Shown here one piece after another: positions 46,324 through 55,231 of a stretch of 64,000 nt of DNA (within the stretch, counting starts at the first letter, position 1; each line of letters opens with the position of its first letter). A program made the position numbers and the translations under genes. The stretch is from Pseudidiomarina atlantica. GTDB taxonomy: Bacteria; Pseudomonadota; Gammaproteobacteria; Enterobacterales; Alteromonadaceae. The notes beneath the pieces were generated by a model that was not told where the DNA came from, did not search any database, and was given only the letters and a program-made list of their open reading frames with translations. Where the stretch lies: positions 54,426-118,425 of the forward strand of contig NZ_JPIN01000009.1 of NCBI RefSeq assembly GCF_000753735.1, read 5' to 3'.

Positions 46324-48276
46324 TTAGTCTTTTTCGGGCAATAAGTACTGCTCAAAAAATAATACCGTTGCTTCTTGGTACACATCTGCGTTTTCTTTAC
46401 GTGCATATCCATGCCCTTCGTTAAGCGCGTTCATGTACCAAACTTTCTTATCGGCAGCCCGCAACGCCGCAACAATTTGCTCGGCTTCAGTAACCGGAAC
46501 TCGCGGGTCGTTCTCGCCCTGCACCACAAACATTGGCACATTAATTTTGTCGACATGATTGTTCGGACTAATGGCCTCTAAGTGCTCGCGCATTGCAGGG
46601 TCGCGCTCATCACCATACTCAGCACGGCGTAGATCGCGACGATAACTTTCGGTGTTTTCCAAGAAGGTCACAAAGTTCGAAATACCGACGATATCGACTG
46701 CAGCTTTTAACTTGTCGCTGTAATGAACTGAGCTGGCAAGCACCATGTAGCCGCCATAACTACCGCCTATCACAGCAACGCGAGAAGCATCCAAATCAGG
46801 TTGTGTGGCAATCCAATCGAGCAATGCGCCGATATCCTTCACTGAGTCTTCGCGATTGAAGCCGTTGTCGAGGCTAACGTAGTTTTTACCGTAACCCGCC
46901 GAGCCTCGTACGTTCGGTGCAATCACTGCGGCGCCTAATTGCTGCACCCACAACTGTACGGTCCCACTAAAGTAAGGACGATACTGCGCTTCAGGGCCAC
47001 CGTGAATACTGATAATCACCGGTACTGGACCTTCGGCTTCAGGTTTATAGACAAATGCAGGCACTTCAAGGCCATCGAAACTTGCAAACCGCACTAATTC
47101 CGGCTCAACGAAAGTATCGGTATTTAAGCCACCAACCTCGCTATAAGTCCAGCGTGCCAATTGATCATTGGCGTCCAACATAAACACATCAGTCGGTGAT
47201 TTCGGCGTGTTCAGACTCAGCGCCAGCTTGTCGCCATCGGGACTAAACACCAAGCCGCCAACTACGCCAACCGGTAATCCTTCGACTTTGCTGTAAGTGA
47301 AGCTTTGCGGATCGAGACGATACAGCTGACTCATCCCCTCTTCATTGACAGTAAAAGCGGCTTTGTTGCCGTCATCGCTCATGGCAAAATTGTCAACGTT
47401 CCAAGGAATGCTCTCGGTAATCACCGTTACTTCATCGGTTTCGGTATTACGAAATGCCAGTTGGGTAAAATCAGAAAACTGGTCGGTGGTAAAAAAGTAA
47501 CCTGTACCATCTTTGCGATAACCTTGCGGAAAGTTAGCGCTCTGCCCTACTTCACTGGCTTCGCGCAGCTGCAGCTCGCGCTCATTCATATCGAATTCGT
47601 GCACACGCACGTCGGTGATACTGCGGTACTGCACGACCAACAGTTTCTGGTTATCGGGCGACCAGTCCACCGCGCCCCACCAACTGCCATCAGGCGCTTC
47701 AACCGCAATCTCGGCTTGGTCCGGCTGATCAGGATCCATCACCCAAATGTCATTGGCGCGACCATCACGGCGGGTACTTTGATAGGCAATCCGCTCGCCA
47801 TCATGACTCCACACCACCGCTCCATTCCGTGACTCGCCATCGCTGATCATTTCGTAATGACCTGTGTTTGGGTCTAACAAGAACAGTTGGCTAAATTCGT
47901 TACCACCTGCATCCATAGAGAAAATCATACGATCGGAACCTGGCTGTCGTGCAATGCTCCCAATTGGCTCTTCAAAAAAGGTCAACTGCTGACGATAGCC
48001 GCCCGCTTGCGCGACTTTATGCAGCTGACTTACATCGCCGAAACGGGTACTAATGTATATTGCATCACCAGCAGCGCTAAAGGCGCGAAAGGCGGCCGAA
48101 CGAATATTCTGATAGCGACTCAATTGTTCGCCGATACGCGCAGGAATTTCGGGAATGTCTTCGAGAATCAGTTGACCATTGTTCATGGTCCGTGTTTCAA
48201 CCTCAGCGGCGTCACTCACAGTCATAGGCAAAGTGGTCGCCAAAGCAATAGCCAACATTGTTGCTTGCAACTTCAT
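46324..48276 (-). CDS. S9 family prolyl oligopeptidase / acylaminoacyl-peptidase-like (1)
   Basis: The 650 aa product has a signal peptide (about 1-23), so it is probably periplasmic. An N-terminal beta-propeller (about 50-370) carries repeats such as AVVWSHDGERIAYQST and AVDWSPDNQKLLVVQYRS. The alpha/beta-hydrolase domain (about 400-650) has the catalytic triad Ser506 in GGSYGGYM, Asp590 in GENDPRVP and His622 in EGHGYAR. Family members cut short peptides, often after Pro or Ala. It lies 260 bp upstream of TonB receptor 1, same strand. Confidence 0.92.
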   Translation of the reverse strand: MKLQATMLAIALATTLPMTVSDAAEVETRTMNNGQLILEDIPEIPARIGEQLSRYQNIRSAAFRAFSAAGDAIYISTRFGDVSQLHKVAQAGGYRQQLTFFEEPIGSIARQPGSDRMIFSMDAGGNEFSQLFLLDPNTGHYEMISDGESRNGAVVWSHDGERIAYQSTRRDGRANDIWVMDPDQPDQAEIAVEAPDGSWWGAVDWSPDNQKLLVVQYRSITDVRVHEFDMNERELQLREASEVGQSANFPQGYRKDGTGYFFTTDQFSDFTQLAFRNTETDEVTVITESIPWNVDNFAMSDDGNKAAFTVNEEGMSQLYRLDPQSFTYSKVEGLPVGVVGGLVFSPDGDKLALSLNTPKSPTDVFMLDANDQLARWTYSEVGGLNTDTFVEPELVRFASFDGLEVPAFVYKPEAEGPVPVIISIHGGPEAQYRPYFSGTVQLWVQQLGAAVIAPNVRGSAGYGKNYVSLDNGFNREDSVKDIGALLDWIATQPDLDASRVAVIGGSYGGYMVLASSVHYSDKLKAAVDIVGISNFVTFLENTESYRRDLRRAEYGDERDPAMREHLEAISPNNHVDKINVPMFVVQGENDPRVPVTEAEQIVAALRAADKKVWYMNALNEGHGYARKENADVYQEATVLFFEQYLLPEKD

Positions 48277-48368
48277 AGGAATTTCCTCATGTTGTTTTTT
48301 TAACCAAACAATAGAGGGATTTATTGCAAAAGGATAGTCACAGAACGTAACAGAGTGTTATGAGGTGC

Positions 48369-48998
48369 TTACTTACAACGCGCTAGTAGCTCTGCTAAGG
48401 GCACATTGGTACGGCCGGCGTATTGATAGGCTTGCGCTAAGAACAGCTCACCACAGGCGACTGCGTCGCTGTAAGCATGGTGTGCGGTGTACTCCGGCAA
48501 CTGAAAACGCTGACGACAGGCAGTTAAGGTCAAACTGCCACGCGCAATGTGATGCTGCTGCTGTTTCAAGCGTTGCGCCTCGAAAGTCAGTGTATCGAAC
48601 TTAGCGAGCGGTTGCAGTTTGACTTGATGCTGCTTGGCAAACTGCAGTAAAAATTGCCAATCAAACTGTACGTGATGAGCAACTAACACAGCGCCTTGAA
48701 GTACTTCTGTAAGTGCCTGCAACGCCTGTAAAGGATCTTCTGCCGCAGCAAAATCGCGAGTCACCATACCATGCACCACCGGTGACTGTTTTAAATCTGG
48801 GCGCTTTTGCACGACAAAGTACTGCGCTTGTTGATAGTCCAACAGCGGTGGCTCAATCACCACCCAGCCGATCGCCAACACCTGATCGGTTTTCGGGTCA
48901 AGTCCGCTGGTTTCCAGATCCAATGCCACGTAGCGCTGTCCGCGCCAGCCACGTTGTAACAATTGTCTGCGCTGCCACCAGCGTCGCAGTCCTAGCAT
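48369..48998 (-). CDS. DnaQ-like 3'-5' exonuclease (DEDDh)
   Basis: The 209 aa product has exonuclease motif I ALDLETSGLD (Asp and Glu), motif II HHVQFDWQFL and motif III HHAYSDAVACGELFL (His and Asp), the DEDDh fold found in Pol III epsilon. It is shorter than DnaQ and lacks its C-terminal alpha-binding tail. It lies 6 bp downstream of the CBS/DUF294 gene. This pair next to an acetate-type symporter is a recurrent arrangement in marine gammaproteobacteria; why an exonuclease is linked there is not explained by sequence. Confidence 0.88.
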   Translation of the reverse strand: MLGLRRWWQRRQLLQRGWRGQRYVALDLETSGLDPKTDQVLAIGWVVIEPPLLDYQQAQYFVVQKRPDLKQSPVVHGMVTRDFAAAEDPLQALQALTEVLQGAVLVAHHVQFDWQFLLQFAKQHQVKLQPLAKFDTLTFEAQRLKQQQHHIARGSLTLTACRQRFQLPEYTAHHAYSDAVACGELFLAQAYQYAGRTNVPLAELLARCK

Positions 48999-49004
48999 AG
49001 CTGG

Positions 49005-50885
49005 TTAACCTATTCGCCCGAATTTCATGCCGACACCCTGCTGACAATCCTTCAAGATACTAAAAGCGGTTTTCAGCTGGCGTCTGACCAAGGTACTCAG
49101 CTCGTCAGGGTCGAGGGCATTCTTCGGATGATCGGTACCCCATACTGCCAATTGATGTTGCAAACGTAATTGGGTGAGAAACTGCCAAGCTTCACCGAGC
49201 GCCTGATTGTCTTTGCGGTTGAGCAACTTGCTGTCTTGCAACAATGCGAGTCGCGTAAGCGTACGCGGCTCGGTAAGTCCGGCATGCAAGCTATACAAAC
49301 GCACGATGTCGTTCACTAACGCCAAGCCATAACGCTTAATATCAATCAGGTCACTGTCTTTGCCCGACTCGGTGCCGCGAAAGCGATTAAATAACCCCAG
49401 AGGGACCTGCACATTGCTTTGCAAACGTGCCAAATTACCTAAAAAGAACTCCGACCGCCCCAGCTTAGCGACCGCTTCGCGATAGCTTTGGTACAACCGT
49501 TTGTTGCCGCGCACATTGCGGCTGTCAAAAAAGATTTGGCAATACATGAGTGCTTTCGGCGTCGGTGATTCGGTCCAGGTAGTAAAGCGCTCCAACCAGC
49601 CTTCGCGCGTGTGTCGACAGTCCGGATTCGACGCCATAATGTTGCCGGGACATTTGGGCACGCCGCAGGCCGCCAAGCCCTCGCACACATAGTCACCAAG
49701 CCCAGCGAACCATTGCAGTTGTTGTTCATTCAGGTCATTGGCCAACAACAAACCATTATCTTGATCAGAGCTTAGCGTTTGATCTTCGCGCCCCTGCGAG
49801 CCGAATGCCAACCACACATAAGACGCCGGTGCGACACCATGCTCTTGCTCATAAAAATCAATCAGTTTGCGCGTCATGGTATCGGTGAGACTTGCTAACA
49901 ACCGGCCAACAGCACCGGCATCATTCACCCGTAACGCGAAACTGTGCATGTAATCAGGAATGTGCGAAGCCTCACTCACCAGTGATGCTAAATCAGCCGC
50001 CTTATTCAGCGCACTAATCAGCATTACCGGTTCGCTCTTTTGCTGCCGCATCAAGTCGGTGTTGGTGAGCATACCGAGCGGTTGGTCATTAGCATCGAGC
50101 ACTGGAATATGATGCACATTCTCTTGCGTCATCAACGTCAATGCATCCAACAAGCGCTGATGACTTCCCACCGTGGTCGGCGCTTGGGTCATGATGGCAT
50201 TCACATGAATACCGTAGTCGAGCCCTTGAGCGACCACGCGATTACGTAAATCCCTATCGGTGACAATGCCTAGCAGGCGCCCCTCATCGACAATCATGAC
50301 CGATGAAATTTTTTCTTCGCGCATGGTTTGCGCTGCTTGCTGAATGGTGGCGGTGGACGGCAGACACACAGCAGCACGCTTGACGACCTCAGCAATGGGC
50401 AACTGCAGCGAATCGGCATAACTGGGGCTGGTTGTCGTAGGCGTTGCACCACCCGGACGCCGCTGATGCTGGGTTTCGGTTAATAAACGTTGTTCATGCG
50501 CGCGGATAAAGTAGCGCTCAAATGCGCGTGATTGCTGCCGCAACTTATCAAAGTCAGCACCAGCAATGATATAAATAATGCCGTCTTCAATCACCTCGAG
50601 TCGGTTCACCACATCGCGCCCACTCAGCAGTGACGGAAAACCAAACAGGTCATGTGACTCAAGCCGTTCAATCAATTGCCCTTCTGGCGTGAACAAATCA
50701 AAACCGCCTGAGCGCACAATATAGAGCGCAGGACTGTAGTCCTTGAAAAATCGCTCGACGTTGTGTTCGTTCACATAAGCGGCTTTGATCTGTCCGGCTA
50801 TCCACTGGCGCTGCTCGCCGTCCAGTTGATCAAATGGCGGACAGTCCAGTAAAAAGCGAATAATGTCCCCAAACTCCGGCTGCAT
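49005..50885 (-). CDS. cNMP-binding / CBS / DUF294 putative nucleotidyltransferase
   Basis: The 626 aa product has four parts. A cyclic-nucleotide-like domain (about 10-130) contains FFKDYSPALYIVRSGGFDLF. Two CBS domains (about 165-285) contain SVMIVDEGRLLGIVTDRDLR and NVHHIPVLDANDQPLGML. A DUF294 nucleotidyltransferase core (about 310-440) has LAFGSQGREDQTLSSDQDNG, with the Gly-Ser and Asp-x-Asp metal site, and a DUF294 C-terminal helical domain follows (about 475-620). It resembles GlnD-type transferases, and a signalling role in carbon or acetate metabolism is likely. The ATG has GGAGGAG ahead of it. A heptamer element lies just upstream. Confidence 0.9.
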   Translation of the reverse strand: MQPEFGDIIRFLLDCPPFDQLDGEQRQWIAGQIKAAYVNEHNVERFFKDYSPALYIVRSGGFDLFTPEGQLIERLESHDLFGFPSLLSGRDVVNRLEVIEDGIIYIIAGADFDKLRQQSRAFERYFIRAHEQRLLTETQHQRRPGGATPTTTSPSYADSLQLPIAEVVKRAAVCLPSTATIQQAAQTMREEKISSVMIVDEGRLLGIVTDRDLRNRVVAQGLDYGIHVNAIMTQAPTTVGSHQRLLDALTLMTQENVHHIPVLDANDQPLGMLTNTDLMRQQKSEPVMLISALNKAADLASLVSEASHIPDYMHSFALRVNDAGAVGRLLASLTDTMTRKLIDFYEQEHGVAPASYVWLAFGSQGREDQTLSSDQDNGLLLANDLNEQQLQWFAGLGDYVCEGLAACGVPKCPGNIMASNPDCRHTREGWLERFTTWTESPTPKALMYCQIFFDSRNVRGNKRLYQSYREAVAKLGRSEFFLGNLARLQSNVQVPLGLFNRFRGTESGKDSDLIDIKRYGLALVNDIVRLYSLHAGLTEPRTLTRLALLQDSKLLNRKDNQALGEAWQFLTQLRLQHQLAVWGTDHPKNALDPDELSTLVRRQLKTAFSILKDCQQGVGMKFGRIG

Positions 50886-50899
50886 AGCTCCTCCAAAAA

Positions 50900-50976
50900 G
50901 CGTGATTCGTGATTCGTTACTCGTTAGGGGTGTATGTTGCGATCACCTCTAACGAATAACGATTAACGAGTAACGG
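50900..50976. repeat. Heptamer inverted-array element 9 (compact) upstream of the DUF294 gene
   Basis: The left arm (50900-50926) has TGATTCG twice, TTACTCG and GTTAGGGG. The core is about 23 bp. The right arm (50949-50976) reads CTAACGAATAACGATTAACG then AGTAACGG. It separates the symporter gene, with its terminator, from the DUF294 gene. Confidence 0.88.
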
Positions 50977-50980
50977 TATT

Positions 50981-51006
50981 AAAAAAAAGCCCGGCGATGC
51001 CGGGCT
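50981..51006 (-). terminator. Intrinsic terminator of the symporter gene
   Basis: On the minus strand AGCCCGGC, loop ATC and GCCGGGCT are followed by seven more T. It lies about 7 bp downstream of the symporter stop and immediately before heptamer element 9. Confidence 0.85.
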
Positions 51007-51012
51007 CGTATC

Positions 51013-52728
51013 TTAATGACCAGTCGCGCCGCCCGCTCCTTTCGGATAACGAATCGACTCTACCAAGTCTTGCGTTGCTTTTGGTGCATCACCCGTTGCT
51101 TTATGTACAACATAAGCCACGATGAAGTTGAACACCATACCTAAGGTACCAATACCTTCAGGCGAAATACCGAACCACCAGTTGTCTGGCGTATTGGCAG
51201 CAGGATTCACAAACTTGAAGTAAATAATATACGACAAGGTGAAAATGATACCTACCAACATACCGGCAATGGCGCCCGCGCTGTTCATGCGCTTGTAGAA
51301 GATACCCAAAATGATCGCAGGGAAGAAGCTCGCCGCGGCTAAGCCGAAGGCAAAGGCCACCACCTGCGCCACGAAGCCGGGCGGATTAATACCAAACCAC
51401 GTCGACAACGCCACCGCAAGACCTGCGGCCACGCGCGCCCACATTAGTTCTTGCCGATCGGTGATGTTCGGGGCAAAGGTACGTTTGAGCAAGTCATGCG
51501 ACACCGAGGTCGAAATAACCAGCAGCAAACCGGCTGAGGTAGACAACGCGGCGGCAACACCACCTGCGGCAACCAGCGCCACTACCCAAGCTGGGAGGTC
51601 AGCAATCTCTGGGTTCGCCAACACCATGATGTCGCGATCAACGGTCATCTCGTTGCGCTCATCACCTGAGTAGAACATTTCGCCATCGCCATTTTTGTCT
51701 TCCCAAGTGATCAAACCGGTTTTCTCCCAGTTTTTCACCCATTCAGGCGCTTGCTCATACTCCACACCGGTCAACTCAGGACCATTAATGGTGTTGATCA
51801 AGTTCACTTTAGCGAAGGCTGCGATTGACGGTGCGGTCAGGTAAACCACCGAAATGAACACCAATGCCCAACCTGCTGAACGACGTGCATCACGTACTTT
51901 CGGTACGGTGAAGAAACGCACGATGACATGCGGTAAGCCCGCGGTGCCAACCATCAACGCGCAGGTGATCGCGAATACGTCTACTTTGCTCCGCAAACCT
52001 TCGGTATAGGCCGCAAGTCCCAGCTCCTCGGATAGTCCATCCAGTCGCGCTAACAAGTAATTCCCCTCACCTGCAACGCCTTCAGCGATGGTCGCGCCAA
52101 AGCCAGTTTGTGGTAAGAAGTGACCCGTCATGTAAATCGAAATAAAGATAGCCGGTACCAAGTAGGCAAATGCCAGCACGCAGTACTGTGCAACCTGGGT
52201 ATAGGTGATACCTTTCATGCCACCGAGTACGGTGTAGAAGAATACGATAACAGCACCAATGAAGACACCGGTCGCAATTTCGACTTCCAGAAAGCGTGAG
52301 AACACCACGCCAACCCCACGCATCTGGCCAGCAATATAGGTAAAGCTGATCAAGATGGCGCAGATAACCGCAATAGTACGCGCGAGTTGCGAGTAGTAAC
52401 GATCACCAATGAAGTCAGGTACGGTGAATTTACCGAATTTACGTAAGTACGGTGCCAGACACAGTGCTAACAATACGTAGCCACCGGTCCACCCCATCAA
52501 ATAGACACTGCCGTCATAACCAGCGAATGAAATAATCCCCGCCATAGAAATGAACGACGCAGCAGACATCCAGTCGGCCGCCGTTGCCATGCCATTCATC
52601 ACTGGATGAACGCCACCGCTGGCGACATAAAAGTCATTGGTTGATCCTGCCCGAGCCCACACTGCAATAGCGATATACAGCGCGAAGGTGGCTCCGACGA
52701 TAATAAACGTAAGCGTTTGAATATCCAT
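51013..52728 (-). CDS. Sodium:solute symporter, acetate permease (ActP) type
   Basis: This SSS-family inner-membrane transporter has 571 aa and about 13 transmembrane segments. Family segments include STNDFYVASGGVHPVMNG, MATAADWMSAASFISMAGII and FAFGLAAASFFPAIILGIFY. Pairing with a DUF4212 small subunit 11 bp upstream is typical of the acetate/monocarboxylate group. The central insertion (about 310-375, acidic, ENWEKTGLITWEDKNGDGE region) is a common feature of this subgroup. The substrate, acetate or another short acid, is an inference. Confidence 0.88.
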   Translation of the reverse strand: MDIQTLTFIIVGATFALYIAIAVWARAGSTNDFYVASGGVHPVMNGMATAADWMSAASFISMAGIISFAGYDGSVYLMGWTGGYVLLALCLAPYLRKFGKFTVPDFIGDRYYSQLARTIAVICAILISFTYIAGQMRGVGVVFSRFLEVEIATGVFIGAVIVFFYTVLGGMKGITYTQVAQYCVLAFAYLVPAIFISIYMTGHFLPQTGFGATIAEGVAGEGNYLLARLDGLSEELGLAAYTEGLRSKVDVFAITCALMVGTAGLPHVIVRFFTVPKVRDARRSAGWALVFISVVYLTAPSIAAFAKVNLINTINGPELTGVEYEQAPEWVKNWEKTGLITWEDKNGDGEMFYSGDERNEMTVDRDIMVLANPEIADLPAWVVALVAAGGVAAALSTSAGLLLVISTSVSHDLLKRTFAPNITDRQELMWARVAAGLAVALSTWFGINPPGFVAQVVAFAFGLAAASFFPAIILGIFYKRMNSAGAIAGMLVGIIFTLSYIIYFKFVNPAANTPDNWWFGISPEGIGTLGMVFNFIVAYVVHKATGDAPKATQDLVESIRYPKGAGGATGH

Positions 52729-52739
52729 GCTCGGGCCCC

Positions 52740-53006
52740 TTAGTCTTCGTGAACTTCGTATTTGTTATCGAGCGCCGCCATTCGTTTGATATAAATGAAA
52801 ATCAGAATGACGAAAGTGATAATCGACCCTTGTTGAGCAAACCAGAAGCCCAATTTAAAGCCGAAAAAAGTAAACTGATTGAGCCAGTCCACCAAGATGA
52901 TGCCAAAACCGTATGACACAAGGAACCAGACTGCTAACAGCTTAAGTACCAGTCCGATATTCTCGCGCCAGTAGGCTTTAGCGAGTTCTTCGCTTTTGAA
53001 AGCCAT
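52740..53006 (-). CDS. DUF4212 small membrane protein, symporter partner
   Basis: The 88 aa product has two transmembrane segments (about 20-40 and 50-72) and the pattern AYWRENIGLVLKLLAVWFLV, then GFWFAQQGSIITFVILIFIY, characteristic of DUF4212. These proteins are nearly always encoded directly upstream of an SSS symporter and are thought to be an accessory subunit. The ATG has GGAGGG seven bases upstream. Confidence 0.9.
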   Translation of the reverse strand: MAFKSEELAKAYWRENIGLVLKLLAVWFLVSYGFGIILVDWLNQFTFFGFKLGFWFAQQGSIITFVILIFIYIKRMAALDNKYEVHED

Positions 53007-53106
53007 AACGCCCTCCAGGTTGTTCTATTGTTATTTTGTTTTTGTGCACTAACGAATCTAGTCGCCCTGCTGTCAACGAGAAATACGACATTGGTCTAAC
53101 AGCCAT

Positions 53107-53137
53107 AAAAAAACACCGCCGAAGCGGTGTTTTTTTA
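53107..53137 (-). terminator. Terminator downstream of the second S9 peptidase
   Basis: AAAAACACCGC, loop CGAA and GCGGTGTTTTT form a symmetrical stem with A and T runs on both sides. It serves the S9 gene ending at 53152 and would also work on the plus strand. Confidence 0.85.
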
Positions 53138-53151
53138 ATTTAACCAATGAC

Positions 53152-55125
53152 TTACTCGCCAATATATTTATCAAAGAAGGTCAGCATCTGCTGCCAACGC
53201 TCGACGTTATTCTCAGGCTTGTAAAAACCATGGCCTTCGCCCTCTTTGAACATCCACTCGTACGGATGATCGCGCTCTTTCAAGGCATCGCGTAAACGAT
53301 AGGCGTGCTCTTTCGGTACGCGCACGTCAGCACCGCCTTGAATAATAAATACCGGCGCTTTGAGCTTATCGACGTTATGCACCGGAGATTGTGCTTCACG
53401 CCCTTCTTCAGCCGACGGCAACACTTGGTCAAGGTAGTTTCGTCCAGCCTGCGCCTGTTGGATATCTCCTTGCTCATACATCAAGTTCAAGTCATACACA
53501 CCGACAAAGCCAACGATGCATTTGTATAAATCAGGTTCACGAATGCCGCTTTGCACCGCTGCGTAACCACCATAGGACGCACCGTACACACACACACGAT
53601 CAGGGTCGGCAATACCTTCTTCGACCAAATGCATGACGCCATCAGTCATGTCATCAATCATGGTGGTGCCCCAATTTTTGTAGCCAAGTTCAAGGAACTC
53701 ACGACCAAAACCACCAGAACCACGGAAGTTTGGCTGCAATACTGCATACCCGTGTTCAGCAAGTACTTTTGCATCACTATCCACACGGGTGACCGTATCA
53801 CGCGGACCGTGCGGACCACCGTGCGGCAACAAAATCAGCGGCAAATCTTTCGCTTCTTTATCTTTTGGCAAGGTTAGCAATGCGTGGATGTCTAGCCCGT
53901 CACGACTCTTGTAAAAGATGGTCTGCGTTTGCGGGAATTTATGATCTTGCATCCAAGGCCGCGTGTTGGCAATCAGCGTCAACTTACCGAGTTCACGATC
54001 AAACATGTAGAAAGTCGCTGGCTGATTCGCTGATTCAACCCGAATCACGAGTTTTTGGTTGTCATGGGTGCTTGAGTTAATCGACACCGATTGATTTGGA
54101 AAAGTCGCGACTAAGCTCTGCACTAACTTAGCATAGGCTTCATCTCTCACACCATCAAAGAAAAAGGTACCGATACCATCGTATTCAAATGCCGCACCAA
54201 TGATTTCAGTAGCACGACCATTTTTGACCGCAGTAATCGGCATCAAGTCCACTTCTGGATGCTCAGCCATGACTGACTCTTTTTTAGTATCCATATCCAA
54301 GATACTCAAAGCACGGGTGTCGGACTGAGAATCGCTCAAACCGATCACCTTGTTGGTGCCAGGCAGCCAACCTAACGGGGTAAAGCCACCCTCGTTTTCG
54401 TAATAGCTCATCACCTCGTACCATTCTTGGTCGGCACCGTCACGACCGAGGATCTGAATTTTGTTTTGGTCGTCAGGGTCAATACCCAGCACCAGTCGCG
54501 ACACGCTCTTGTCGTCAAGCACCACTTGTACGTTGGTACTGCGATAGGCACGTAACGGAATACGGCCCTCGGCGCGTTTGCGACCCGAGGTGACTTTCAT
54601 GGTATACAAATCAAGATAAGGTTCAGCAGAAGTGAACGAACGCTGATAAATCATGATTGCATCAGGATCTTCCGGTAGAAAATCGACAATTTGTGCGAAT
54701 ACATATTCACCGCTATCCGAACGCGGTCCGGTAAGGATTTCTTGCCGTTTACCATTGGCATCCATGGCGAAAATTTCACCGGTTGGGATCGGTGCATCGA
54801 GCGAGCCAATTTCACGCACCATGGTCATGACCAAACGGTCATTATTCGCCCAGTTGAATGAACCCACTGATTCATTGCCTTGCCCTTGGGTGACCGACAA
54901 AATTTTACTTTCGTTAATATCGATGACCGTCAACTGGACATTGCCATCCGGATTACGTGATGTTGCTGCCAAGTAATCGCCTTCAGGCGAAATCTTCACA
55001 TCTAAATACTGTGCATGTTTCGCGTAATTCTCTAACAGCTCGGTGTTCACATCCGACACTTCAGAGCTGAAGCTCGCGGTAGGCAGCATCAGGGCCACTA
55101 CGCCCCACATTAGTGCTAACTTCAT
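53152..55125 (-). CDS. S9 family prolyl oligopeptidase-like peptidase (2)
   Basis: The 657 aa product has a signal peptide (about 1-20), an N-terminal propeller-like domain (about 35-390) and an alpha/beta-hydrolase domain (about 400-657). The triad is Ser517 in GASYGGYAA, Asp600 in GGADVRVP and His632 in GEGHGFY, with the oxyanion-region motif LLPHGGPHGPRD. It lies 106 bp downstream of TonB receptor 2, across a terminator. It is clearly related to, but diverged from, the peptidase at 46324. Confidence 0.92.
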   Translation of the reverse strand: MKLALMWGVVALMLPTASFSSEVSDVNTELLENYAKHAQYLDVKISPEGDYLAATSRNPDGNVQLTVIDINESKILSVTQGQGNESVGSFNWANNDRLVMTMVREIGSLDAPIPTGEIFAMDANGKRQEILTGPRSDSGEYVFAQIVDFLPEDPDAIMIYQRSFTSAEPYLDLYTMKVTSGRKRAEGRIPLRAYRSTNVQVVLDDKSVSRLVLGIDPDDQNKIQILGRDGADQEWYEVMSYYENEGGFTPLGWLPGTNKVIGLSDSQSDTRALSILDMDTKKESVMAEHPEVDLMPITAVKNGRATEIIGAAFEYDGIGTFFFDGVRDEAYAKLVQSLVATFPNQSVSINSSTHDNQKLVIRVESANQPATFYMFDRELGKLTLIANTRPWMQDHKFPQTQTIFYKSRDGLDIHALLTLPKDKEAKDLPLILLPHGGPHGPRDTVTRVDSDAKVLAEHGYAVLQPNFRGSGGFGREFLELGYKNWGTTMIDDMTDGVMHLVEEGIADPDRVCVYGASYGGYAAVQSGIREPDLYKCIVGFVGVYDLNLMYEQGDIQQAQAGRNYLDQVLPSAEEGREAQSPVHNVDKLKAPVFIIQGGADVRVPKEHAYRLRDALKERDHPYEWMFKEGEGHGFYKPENNVERWQQMLTFFDKYIGE

Positions 55126-55167
55126 AATGCCCTCGTTGTTCTTATCTAGTTATCGTTTTTGAAATAA

Positions 55168-55193
55168 AAAGCCCCACCAAGAGGTGGGGCTTT
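55168..55193 (-). terminator. Intrinsic terminator of TonB receptor 2
   Basis: On the minus strand AAAGCCCCACC, loop TCTT and GGTGGGGCTTT are followed by TTATTT. It lies about 40 bp past the receptor stop and before the peptidase gene, so the two may be transcribed separately or by partial read-through. Confidence 0.85.
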
Positions 55194-55231
55194 GGTCTTA
55201 CTTTCTCATACGTTCCTATAGCACTAGGCTA

